From a virus, in the IMG/VR virus record IMGVR_UViG_3300037070_001073, positions 1 through 36,001 of that record: DNA of 36,001 bases, one strand, 5' to 3'. The notes beneath the pieces were generated by a model. It saw only the letters and a list, made by a program, of their open reading frames with translations, did no database searches and was not told where the DNA came from. The translations under genes were made by a program, and so were the position numbers. Of this stretch, positions 8,625 to 16,326 are shown one piece after another (position 1 is the first letter of the stretch; the number at the start of each line of letters is the position of its first letter).

Positions 8625-9001
8625 ATCTATCGACCTGGATTACGAAGCTATACAAAACTACGAGATCCAACGAGATCGATACTGGGATGAAAGCGGCAGA
8701 GGCATCTCGGAGAATCTCCGCAAGACCATCTCAGGCAGTCTTCCGTACTCCCAATGGTACAAGACTTGCTTCGCAAACCGTGAGGATTGAATCGGATAAT
8801 ACAGCGACGCCAGGTGAAAGCACAGCAGGAAGCGCACCTGTACGCAAGGTCATTGTATACGGTATTAAGAACCATCCTACATTACCCAACACGGATATGA
8901 AGGAAGGTTATGTGTTTGTATATGAAGGCGATGAATACAAGTGCGTGGATGTAATCACTACCAGAGGCGAAATCCAGGGTATTTGGGAAGCGACCGGCTG
9001 A
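8618..9001 (+). CDS. Head-closure or connector protein candidate
   Basis: A 127-residue protein whose start overlaps the previous gene by seven bases; AAGAGG sits six bases upstream. The N-terminal half is basic and probably disordered (RRISARPSQAVFRTPNGTR). The C-terminal half, from about residue 75, looks like a small beta barrel (RKVIVYGIKNHPTLPNTD, then GYVFVYEGDEYKCVDV). A beta-barrel stopper protein (SPP1 gp16 type) would be expected at this place in the order. No family was recognised directly. Confidence 0.55.
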   Translation: MVDLSTWITKLYKTTRSNEIDTGMKAAEASRRISARPSQAVFRTPNGTRLASQTVRIESDNTATPGESTAGSAPVRKVIVYGIKNHPTLPNTDMKEGYVFVYEGDEYKCVDVITTRGEIQGIWEATG

Positions 9002-9180
9002 TGACGAAGCAGCAGAGGCAGAAGCTAGAGGTCTTGGTGGAAAGTAAAGATATAGACATCATCCGAGAGCTGATCTTGCGAGAATACGGATTTGTGGCAA
9101 CAGATTTATATATCAAAGATCTTATTGTCTTTGTAGCTGAGATGCTGGATGGGCGTGATGATAGAAACACTGACTTCTAG
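9001..9180 (+). CDS. Small conserved-position protein, unknown function
   Basis: A 59-residue helical, charged protein (MTKQQRQKLEVLVESKDIDIIRE at the start, split here as one helix). Its ATG shares a base with the TGA of the preceding gene (TGATG), so translation is probably coupled. A longer in-frame reading from 8941 exists but lies inside the upstream gene and has no SD. It may be a neck or connector accessory factor. Nothing more specific can be said. Confidence 0.55.
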   Translation: MTKQQRQKLEVLVESKDIDIIRELILREYGFVATDLYIKDLIVFVAEMLDGRDDRNTDF

Positions 9181-9646
9181 TACAGTTCCAGCTATCGCCA
9201 TTGAAAGCATGTTCACAACACGCTTGCAGGAAGATGCTGCGCTGGAAGCTGTGGCACTAGGGGGAATCTACGCTTATACATCATTAGGACATCAAGGTGT
9301 CCATCGTGATGCTACGCCACAAGCCTATGATGTGGATGGCTATTTGCTGCCGATCATCATTTGCAAAGCCCGTTCACCGATTCCTAATCCAGCTATCTAC
9401 GACCCTATAGAACGGGTGGTTGGTCAGAGCAGGGTAGTAGAATTTTGGATGTATCAATGGGTAGGCTATGACATCATTGAAGTCATGGATAACTACATCT
9501 TTACCATCATGCAAAGTTATGCTTTTCCCAATTACTATCCTACGCAATGGATGTACACTACAGGATTGCTGGTAGATCCAGGATCGCTGAACGGTGCTTC
9601 CATGATGCGCTCTGATTACTTAACAAGGAAGTTGCGCCGTCCATGA
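9149..9646 (+). CDS. Tail terminator / tail completion candidate
   Basis: A 165-residue alpha/beta protein in the slot where tail terminator or tail-completion proteins lie (after the head connectors, before the tail tube). It starts 32 bases inside the preceding small gene. Features include an LGGIYAYTSLGHQGVHRD segment near residues 37-54, which may be a loop and strand pair, and a VDPGSLNGASMMRSDYLTRK tail. Its last codon and stop overlap the next start (ATGA). A second ATG at 9158 is possible. Function is inferred from order only. Confidence 0.5.
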   Translation: MGVMIETLTSSTVPAIAIESMFTTRLQEDAALEAVALGGIYAYTSLGHQGVHRDATPQAYDVDGYLLPIIICKARSPIPNPAIYDPIERVVGQSRVVEFWMYQWVGYDIIEVMDNYIFTIMQSYAFPNYYPTQWMYTTGLLVDPGSLNGASMMRSDYLTRKLRRP

Positions 9647-10785
9647 GAGTGAACTGGATTAGTTACTATCTGAATCATGATGGCTATGGTAGATTTTCCA
9701 GTCGCTTAGTGTGGGCGATGCAGCAATGGAGAATGGATGTGCTGCCGTTGCTTTGTGAAGATATTGACAGACCGCAATGGATGCTGAATCAAATGGGTGT
9801 CAATTGGGATGATTTTACCATCACATGTCATCTTCCTAGATTCGTGCGGAAGATTCCTGGTAAGGGAAGACACTGGCTCTATACCATGTGTGAGACTACT
9901 ACCATCCCCAAGAGTACGGCAAGACTGTTAAATAGCTGTGGATTGGATAGGATTGTTGTGCCGTGTCAGCACAATCTGGAAGCCTTTGCAAACAGCGGTG
10001 TGAAAGTTCCTATATCTATTGTGCCGTTGGGTACAGATCCTAAGGAATTCCCTGTGCGTGTGCCAGACTTCAAACGTCCCTATACCTTCCTTACCATAGC
10101 AGATAGAGGAACTCGTAAAGGGTGGCAGGAAGTCTATGGGGCTTTCTACAAAGCCTTCGGCAGCAAGAGTACAGGGGAACAGAATGTAAGGCTCATCATT
10201 AAAAGCACGCCCAGGGGCAATCCGCTATTGCAACTTCTACGAAGAGCAAAGGATTGGGATCCACGCATCATCATCGACATAGGGATCTACTCGAACATGG
10301 CTGACTTCTACGCACAAGGTGATTGTCTTGCGTTGCCTTCCCGCTGTGAAGGATGGGGGATGCCACATCGTGAAGCTGCCATGATGGGTCTTCCTGTGAT
10401 TGTGCAACAGTACGCAGGATTAGATGACGGCAACACAGACAAGTGGGCCATCATCGTGCGTGGTGGTAAGATACAACGTGTACCATCCAAGCGTAAAGAA
10501 GATAGCGGGGAATGGATGGTAGCGGATGAGCATAAAGTAGCAGATGCTATGCAGTTCTGTTATTATGCGCCGGATAAGGCAGAATTGATAGGCAAGGAAG
10601 CAAGAGCTTGGCTATCAGAACATCAAACCTATAGAGATGCTGCTGCCGGAATGATTGAACTAATGCACGATGAGGGAGTATCTGATGCCATCAAGATCGG
10701 GAGTGTACGTAGAAAATCCCAAATCTCTAACCAAAATGGGAGAGACAACCGAGTTGTTCCTGCAAGCGACTTTCGTAGCGGGTAG
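9643..10785 (+). CDS. Glycosyltransferase, GT4-like (GT-B fold)
   Basis: This 380-residue protein would transfer a sugar from a nucleotide-sugar donor. The C-terminal Rossmann domain carries the GT4 signature PSRCEGWGMPHREAAMMG at residues about 230-248, with the E-x7-E pair (CEG and HRE) that binds the donor. A VPLGTDPKEF segment near 126-135 and FLTIADRGTRKGW near 147-159 are the usual link between domains in this family. It overlaps the gene before by four bases and the gene after by about 100. It lies inside the head-tail module, which suggests a virion protein or the phage cell-wall target as acceptor, though the acceptor cannot be read from sequence. The last ~30 residues are basic and overlap the next gene. 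Confidence 0.88.
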   Translation: MRVNWISYYLNHDGYGRFSSRLVWAMQQWRMDVLPLLCEDIDRPQWMLNQMGVNWDDFTITCHLPRFVRKIPGKGRHWLYTMCETTTIPKSTARLLNSCGLDRIVVPCQHNLEAFANSGVKVPISIVPLGTDPKEFPVRVPDFKRPYTFLTIADRGTRKGWQEVYGAFYKAFGSKSTGEQNVRLIIKSTPRGNPLLQLLRRAKDWDPRIIIDIGIYSNMADFYAQGDCLALPSRCEGWGMPHREAAMMGLPVIVQQYAGLDDGNTDKWAIIVRGGKIQRVPSKRKEDSGEWMVADEHKVADAMQFCYYAPDKAELIGKEARAWLSEHQTYRDAAAGMIELMHDEGVSDAIKIGSVRRKSQISNQNGRDNRVVPASDFRSG

Positions 10786-11089
10786 AAAAGAAGCGGTAAA
10801 GATAGCAGCAGAAATGGAGCTATGGGCAAAGGATAACGCACCCTGGAAAGATCAAACGGGTGAAGCTCGTAAAGGTTTGAAGGGTTGGGTAGATCCTTCT
10901 GGTGGTCCAATCGGTACGATTGTACTACAGCACAATCCAGAGCTGCATTATACTATCTGGTTAGAATTAGCACATCAAGGACGCTATGCTATTTTGACTC
11001 CAGCTCGCGATTATTGGGGGCCAAGGATTAGAGTATCTTTGCAAAGATTAGCAAACTTAGGATTTGTAACATTAGGAGAGGAAGAATAA
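10685..11089 (+). CDS. Neck / minor tail protein candidate (HK97 gp10-like)
   Basis: This protein of about 134 residues contains a helical N-terminal part (ELFLQATFVAGRKEAVKIAAEM) and then KDNAPWKDQTGEARKGL near residues 49-65. The W-x-D-x-T-G-x-A-R segment is a hallmark of the HK97 gp10 / minor-tail group, followed by LHYTIWLELAHQGRYAIL. I chose the ATG at 10685 because GAGGGAG lies six bases upstream; the ATG at 10670 lacks an SD. The gene begins about 100 bases inside the glycosyltransferase gene. Confidence 0.72.
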   Translation: MPSRSGVYVENPKSLTKMGETTELFLQATFVAGRKEAVKIAAEMELWAKDNAPWKDQTGEARKGLKGWVDPSGGPIGTIVLQHNPELHYTIWLELAHQGRYAILTPARDYWGPRIRVSLQRLANLGFVTLGEEE

Positions 11090-11090
11090 G

Positions 11091-11663
11091 ATGCCGTTCG
11101 ATCAGGGATCACCACAATTTGGACTTAACGATGGGAAGATTGCTACTTGGAATGCGGGGACGCCTCCCACCTATACACCTCCTGCTGGTACAGACATCAT
11201 GTCTATCCAGATGGGTTCAGTGTCGATGGAAGTTATTTCGGCTGTGCTTACAGGCGATGATACACAAACTGCAATTTCTGCTTCCGCTATCGGTGGCACA
11301 TTGCAACTTAGATGGGGTGGTTTGAATTTGGATATGCTTGCCGTCTTGACGGGGCGTACCGTCACGTCGGGTACTTCCAGCATGAAAAGTATTCGTATTG
11401 GTGGAGGCCAGAAGATGCCATATGTGGGTATCATCGTTAAGGCACTTTCTGCCGAGGCTGGAGATACTTGGCTCTTCTTGCCCAAGACCAAGATTACGTC
11501 TGCTTTCACACTGGCACAGATGGAGTATGGTACGTTTACTATCCCAGAAGTCACCATGCAAGTGGTCGATGATGCTAGTTGGGGTGCGATTAACGTAATT
11601 ACACATCCAACAGACGTGCCTATCACAGCCTTCCCGCCAGCCGGAATCGTTGCGAATCCGTAG
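11091..11663 (+). CDS. Major tail tube protein
   Basis: A 190-residue, beta-rich, Gly/Thr/Ala-rich protein placed right before the tail assembly chaperone genes, the standard slot of the tail tube protein that polymerises around the tape measure. The N-terminus (MPFDQGSPQFGLNDGKIATW) resembles tube subunits, and there is a run of predicted strands over residues 40-180. A strong AGGAGAGGAAG SD precedes it, like the one before the major capsid gene, matching a high-copy structural product. Confidence 0.72.
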   Translation: MPFDQGSPQFGLNDGKIATWNAGTPPTYTPPAGTDIMSIQMGSVSMEVISAVLTGDDTQTAISASAIGGTLQLRWGGLNLDMLAVLTGRTVTSGTSSMKSIRIGGGQKMPYVGIIVKALSAEAGDTWLFLPKTKITSAFTLAQMEYGTFTIPEVTMQVVDDASWGAINVITHPTDVPITAFPPAGIVANP

Positions 11664-11677
11664 GAATAGGAGACAGT

Positions 11678-12166
11678 ATGATAATGGACGAATTGCCCGT
11701 TAGTTCAGGATCAGAGTGGCGTAAGAAGCGTGAACGGGGGGAGTTAATTCAACTCCCCTACAGTGGTTATATCGTACGGATCCGTACCGTCAGACCCGAC
11801 GAACTCTTGAAGTTGGGGAAGATACCGCAGGTCTTGACTACGTTGTTGCTGGAAGAGATCTACGGTAAGGGCGAAGAAGATAAGTACGAGAAGTTCCTTA
11901 CGGATTCCGAAACACCAGAGGAAGCTATGGCGATGCTGGAATCCTTGAGGGTAGTGTGTATGGCCGGACTCGTAGAACCGAAGGTAGTTGAGAATCCTGC
12001 GGCAGATAATGAAATCACAATTGATGATATAGATCTAGCAGATAGAGCCTATATCTTCCGGCTGGTGTTCGCACCTTCCGAAGCATTGTCCAGGTTTCGT
12101 TACGAACCGCCGTCAAATGTGGACGTTGTGGCAGACGGTGCAACAGACCCACAGCCGACCGTCTAA
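11678..12166 (+). CDS. Tail assembly chaperone, upstream (G-like) frame
   Basis: A 162-residue acidic protein located between tail tube and tape measure, the usual place of the tail assembly chaperone that holds the tape measure soluble while the tube grows. It contains an N-terminal beta part (GELIQLPYSGYIVRIRTVRP) and a helical middle. AGGAG precedes the ATG by five bases. The stop at 12164-12166 lies inside the reading frame that continues to 12473, so a programmed frameshift could join the two. Confidence 0.65.
   Translation: MIMDELPVSSGSEWRKKRERGELIQLPYSGYIVRIRTVRPDELLKLGKIPQVLTTLLLEEIYGKGEEDKYEKFLTDSETPEEAMAMLESLRVVCMAGLVEPKVVENPAADNEITIDDIDLADRAYIFRLVFAPSEALSRFRYEPPSNVDVVADGATDPQPTV
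12117..12166 (+). other. Candidate programmed frameshift window
   Basis: Both chaperone frames are open across this 50-base overlap. Going from the first to the second needs a +1 or -2 shift. A classical -1 heptamer would not serve. One option is at the stop itself, where GTC TAA A read +1 gives AAA (Lys) and goes straight into the second frame. No canonical slippery motif is present, so the exact site is unknown. Confidence 0.35.
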
Positions 12167-12473
12167 ATTGCTGTGCGTAAGAGATCCCCTGGTAGCCTAT
12201 CTATTTGACGCTGCCGTAGTGACATTTGGCAACATCATAGAAAATGCAGTACAGGAACGCATAGAAGTTGGGATGGGTGATAAGAAGGAATGGAAGCAGA
12301 AGTATACATTGCAGCAGCTTCTGGATTCTAAATTCAAACTTCCTACAGATAAAGAGGAAGTTGCAAAAGGTAGAAGCAATGATCCCTTCGCAGGGGGTGG
12401 TCTTGCTGCCGTATTAGCTATTGCTGGACAACAAGGTAGCGGAGTTAAGAAATGGGAGTATAAGCCAAGCTGA
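12117..12473 (+). CDS. Tail assembly chaperone, downstream (T-like) frame
   Basis: This frame overlaps the end of the previous gene and ends at the tape measure start (TGATG). The body from about residue 20 (RDPLVAYLFDAAVVTFGNII) looks genuine; residues before it come from the overlap zone and have a non-natural composition (MWTLWQTVQQTHSRPSK). No SD is evident for the ATG at 12117 or for the TTG at 12168. It is therefore probably made only as a C-terminal extension of the upstream frame through a +1 (or -2) shift, as in many siphophages. The length and position fit the T domain of G-T chaperones. Confidence 0.55.
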   Translation: MWTLWQTVQQTHSRPSKLLCVRDPLVAYLFDAAVVTFGNIIENAVQERIEVGMGDKKEWKQKYTLQQLLDSKFKLPTDKEEVAKGRSNDPFAGGGLAAVLAIAGQQGSGVKKWEYKPS

Positions 12474-15400
12474 TGAGCGATCTTCCTGGGGGTAGTGGCG
12501 ATAATCCTGAAATCAAATTTATAATTGATACTTCTGACTCCAAGCGTGCCATCATTGATATGACAGCTTTGGGGAAGAGTGTCAAGGCAAGCATGGCGGA
12601 AGCCGATGCTTCTGTTAGATTGGTTTCTAAGAGTTTGTCGGTATTGACTGCCAATGCTAGAACTCAATTAGAAGCAGCAAAGGCAATCACGGCACAAGCA
12701 CAAGCAGCGGGGAAGGCACAAGTTTTACGAGCAGATACTCGTAGAATTTCTGCGACAGGTGTTGCCGCTACAGCTAAAGCAGATGCTAAAGTTATTGCCG
12801 ATCAATCGGCACAAGCAACGGCGAAAGTGCTTGGTCATCAGAATCGGTTAACACTTAATAATAGAGCTAATAATGCGATACGGGTAGCCAATAATAATCA
12901 AGCCAATAAGATCATTTATCAAAGTAATAACACTGTACATCAGCAGCAGATGCAAGCTGCGAAGAGCTCGACTGCGGCTCACACAGCTAATGCGAAGGTA
13001 GCCGTAGCAACACAAAAGCAAATCCAAGCAGCTATAACTTCTACAGGTAAGGTACAAGCTGCGATCATAAGCTCCAATAGTAAAGCTGCTCAAGCTGCGG
13101 CAGCAACAGCTATTTCTTTACAGAATCATCAACAACGTATCGCCTATGCTACATTCCAGCAACAGAATCGTATGGCGATGGCGCAACAGCGTCAAGCTGC
13201 TCGCGGTGGTGGTGGGGGTGCGGGTGGTGCGGGTGGTGGTGGTTGGGGTGCGGCGTGGGGTACTAGTGGGTTATTGCAAGGTTTGGGTACACTAGGCAAG
13301 GCGGTTGCAGGGGGTGGTGGGGCCGGACTGTTAGGTGGCTTGGTTGGATTAGGTGCGGGTGGATTTGCGGGTGGTGCGATTGTAGGACAGATCACCGCAC
13401 TTGTTAAAAACTTCTCTGATGCCGCTGTTGCTGCTGATACGATGACGGCAGCATACTCACGTCAGGCGGTTGCAGCTAGATCGTTGGCAGGTAGTCAATC
13501 CCAAGTTAATAGCTTATTGGTACAGTACGATGAAGCTACAGGCGGTATCCTTAGCAAACAGAAGCAACTGGAAGGTGTTACCAAGCTCCTTAGTGTAGGC
13601 TTTGCCGATACTTCACAAGAGATAGAGAAGGCGGCAAAGAGTATACGTGGGATCTCCCTAGCCACAGGTAAACCGCAAGATGCTGTAGAGAATGATCTTA
13701 TCTTAGAGATGTTCTCGCAACGTGGTATGCGTTTAGATCAGTTGGGCTTGCAGTACGATGTAGTGCGGGAAAAGCAAGAAGAAATGATGAAGGCTAATTC
13801 CCAACTAACAAAGCAGCAAGCCTATCAAAACGCTGTACTAGATCATGCGGTTGAACGTTATGGGAAACTAGCTGATAGTGCCGCCGGACAAGCAACGGCG
13901 GTAGAAAAGTTATCTGCAGATTATGAAGATCTTGGGCTATCAATTGGTCAAGCCTTTAAAGTTCCTATAGATCATATTGCTGGGATGCTCAACAAAGATG
14001 TCAAGGCAATACAGAGTACAGTTAATGAGATTAATCGGGTAACCCCTAATGAAATCAGGAGAACGGGGGATGTTCCTGGGGGTGTTTGGGAAGGGCAAAC
14101 AGGAGAGCATAGTTTAGCAGAAGCGCAAGCTATCAAGCTCGGCGCAGAGATGGAAAGAGCTGCTTTAGAAGCAGGTCAATTTAACTCTGCGGTCTTGGGG
14201 GCCGTACCGACGGCAGAGCAATTAGCAGATGCCTTTGCTAAAGTAGATGCTGCAATTAAATCTGCTGGTATTTCAGTTAGAGCGTTACGAGCGCAGCAAG
14301 CTCTGGCTACGGGTACAGGATTCGGTTTAGGCAAAGGTTTAGATTACGATCCATCTGCTATGATGAAAGGTCCTAGTGGGCCTACGGCAGATCAGATAGA
14401 TGAAATCGTGTCTTTTAATGCAGAGCGTGATGCTATAAATGCTCAAGCTAATGCAGATATCTTATCTGAAAATCGTAACTATTTCCGTAGTCGGGCTAAG
14501 GCAGAACGGGATTATCAAGAGCAGGTATCGGAGGAAGCGGCTGATTTTGCTAGACAGCGTGCTCGCGATAACGCACACTTTGCTGCCGATCTCGCAGATG
14601 CAGAAAAGGAAATAGCCGAGAGCAGGATCAATATCCAAAATGATTTGGCTAAATCCTTAGCTCGTTTAGCTAGAGATCATAATCGCCAGCTTGCAAAATA
14701 CCAAGAAGACTTAGAAGAAAATATTGCAGATGCCCGTAAAGATGCAGCAAAACGAGAAGAAGATGCCATTGAAGATTTCAACGAAAAGCAAGCCGAAGCT
14801 CGCGAAGACAGCGGCAAGCGCATCTTGGAAATGGAAGAAGACTTCAAGCGGGAACAGAAGCGTGCTGCTGAAGACCACAATGATGCTATCCTAGACGCTG
14901 CTTCTCACTTGGATGCCGCTGCAATCTACGCCGAACAAAAGGCTTTCTTCCGTAAGAAGCGGCAAGCAGAGGAAGATCAAGCACTTGCTATTCAGAAGGA
15001 AAAAGAAAGACTTGCCGAAGAACTTGCTGAAAATGAAGAAGCCCACAGTAAAACTTTAGAAGAGCTAAAAGAAAATCTGCAAGACGAGATTGATGAGCAA
15101 AATAAAGCGCATCAGAAGCGTGTAGATGATGCTAATGAATCTTATGAATTGCAACTCAAAGATCAACAAGATGCTGCTGCCGAACGTTTAGAGGAGCAAG
15201 GTAAAGAAGATGCTGAGCGTCTGCAGGATATGAAGGACGCACATATCCTTAGACAGAGCGAAGAAGATATTGATCGTGGGATTAGATTAGGTAAAGATGA
15301 AACGCAACACAATGCACAACTACTAGAAATGGATAGGGTGCATGGTGAGCGCATTACGCAAATCGGTACGCACGCTGGCGAAGAACTGACAGCTCTGAAT

Positions 15401-15958
15401 ACGGCTCACAAGCAACGTCTATTGGATTTGAATTATGCTAATGGTGCTTGGCAATTAGCAGAAACCAGAGCTAGAAATATTGCGCTGGCCGAACATAAAA
15501 AGTTTTTAATGGAAGATCGCCGTATAGCATCAGAGGCAAGACGTGATGAGCTAAAAGAAAAAATCGCAGAAGCTATTGCTATAGGTGCTGATTTTAGCAA
15601 ATTACAGGCGATGCTAGAAGCTCTAAATACAACCATCGGTGGTTTAGATTCTTCTATTGAAACGCAACAAGGCGTCATAGACGCATTACCGAAGCCCGAA
15701 GACGTACTTATCCAAACGGGTGGTGGTACAACAGGAACTTCTAGTACAGATCAAACCATAATTACAGGTGAAGGCAGTAGTTATGCGATAACACCCTCTT
15801 CCAGGACTGGCGGGGGTGGGACTCGTACTAGCAATATACGAGTAGATCCTGGTGCTATCGTAATCCATGCGCTGCCAGGAATGTCGGTGGCTAGTTTGGG
15901 TGATGAATTTGATGCTAGATTGTTACAACTTCTAAGAAGGGTAGCGCAAGCAGGATGA
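12473..15958 (+). CDS. Tape measure protein
   Basis: At 1161 residues this sets tail length; at roughly 0.15 nm per residue the tail would be near 170 nm. Order of regions: an Ala/Gln-rich N-terminal half (residues 55-245) with almost no acidic residues; a Gly-rich hydrophobic stretch at about 245-310 that could insert in a membrane during DNA entry (RGGGGGAGGAGGGG first); a helical middle; a long heptad coiled coil at about 656-1000 rich in Glu, Lys, Arg, Asp and Ala; and a Gly/Thr-rich C-terminal end. The ATG overlaps the TGA before it. Hydrophobic and coiled-coil content plus position make the call firm. Confidence 0.93.
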   Translation: MSDLPGGSGDNPEIKFIIDTSDSKRAIIDMTALGKSVKASMAEADASVRLVSKSLSVLTANARTQLEAAKAITAQAQAAGKAQVLRADTRRISATGVAATAKADAKVIADQSAQATAKVLGHQNRLTLNNRANNAIRVANNNQANKIIYQSNNTVHQQQMQAAKSSTAAHTANAKVAVATQKQIQAAITSTGKVQAAIISSNSKAAQAAAATAISLQNHQQRIAYATFQQQNRMAMAQQRQAARGGGGGAGGAGGGGWGAAWGTSGLLQGLGTLGKAVAGGGGAGLLGGLVGLGAGGFAGGAIVGQITALVKNFSDAAVAADTMTAAYSRQAVAARSLAGSQSQVNSLLVQYDEATGGILSKQKQLEGVTKLLSVGFADTSQEIEKAAKSIRGISLATGKPQDAVENDLILEMFSQRGMRLDQLGLQYDVVREKQEEMMKANSQLTKQQAYQNAVLDHAVERYGKLADSAAGQATAVEKLSADYEDLGLSIGQAFKVPIDHIAGMLNKDVKAIQSTVNEINRVTPNEIRRTGDVPGGVWEGQTGEHSLAEAQAIKLGAEMERAALEAGQFNSAVLGAVPTAEQLADAFAKVDAAIKSAGISVRALRAQQALATGTGFGLGKGLDYDPSAMMKGPSGPTADQIDEIVSFNAERDAINAQANADILSENRNYFRSRAKAERDYQEQVSEEAADFARQRARDNAHFAADLADAEKEIAESRINIQNDLAKSLARLARDHNRQLAKYQEDLEENIADARKDAAKREEDAIEDFNEKQAEAREDSGKRILEMEEDFKREQKRAAEDHNDAILDAASHLDAAAIYAEQKAFFRKKRQAEEDQALAIQKEKERLAEELAENEEAHSKTLEELKENLQDEIDEQNKAHQKRVDDANESYELQLKDQQDAAAERLEEQGKEDAERLQDMKDAHILRQSEEDIDRGIRLGKDETQHNAQLLEMDRVHGERITQIGTHAGEELTALNTAHKQRLLDLNYANGAWQLAETRARNIALAEHKKFLMEDRRIASEARRDELKEKIAEAIAIGADFSKLQAMLEALNTTIGGLDSSIETQQGVIDALPKPEDVLIQTGGGTTGTSSTDQTIITGEGSSYAITPSSRTGGGGTRTSNIRVDPGAIVIHALPGMSVASLGDEFDARLLQLLRRVAQAG

Positions 15959-16326
15959 GCAACTATCGTGTAGCTTTAGGCCAAGATGTTGCGCTGGCTT
16001 CTCTAACTTTGATGAATCCACAACCTATGAGTCCTGGGGTTAAATTTACTCGTAGATTAACTTTTGGGGATGGCTCAGTATTAGATCAGGGTCTATATGC
16101 AGAGTGGATTTATAGTGTAGTAGACACAGATACACAGCTATCTGCAATTTTAACGCCTATGGGTTTGATGGCCGCACAATCTGCGCTTGTAACGATCAAT
16201 ACACGGAATCAACATTACGTATACAAAAGATATAATGGCATGGCGATTCGCCCAGAAGCTAACTGGGAAAACTATTTTGCTCGTAACATTACAATCATCA
16301 TTAGAAACTTGGTGGTGTTGCCGTGA
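15955..16326 (+). CDS. Small tail-tip protein, unknown family
   Basis: A 123-residue beta-rich protein whose ATG overlaps the tape measure stop by four bases (ATGA). Its own stop overlaps the next start. Aromatic-rich segments such as NTRNQHYVYKRYNGMAI and a WENYFARNITIIIRNLVV end suggest strands that pack in a tail-tip assembly. Genes right after the tape measure usually encode the distal tail protein and hub; this one is shorter than most distal tail proteins, so the role stays open. Confidence 0.6.
   Translation: MSNYRVALGQDVALASLTLMNPQPMSPGVKFTRRLTFGDGSVLDQGLYAEWIYSVVDTDTQLSAILTPMGLMAAQSALVTINTRNQHYVYKRYNGMAIRPEANWENYFARNITIIIRNLVVLP

Noticed and set aside
13192-13395. A Pro-rich minus-strand reading frame
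   Set aside because: It is the complement of the Gly-rich stretch of the tape measure; the Pro bias comes from GGN codons.
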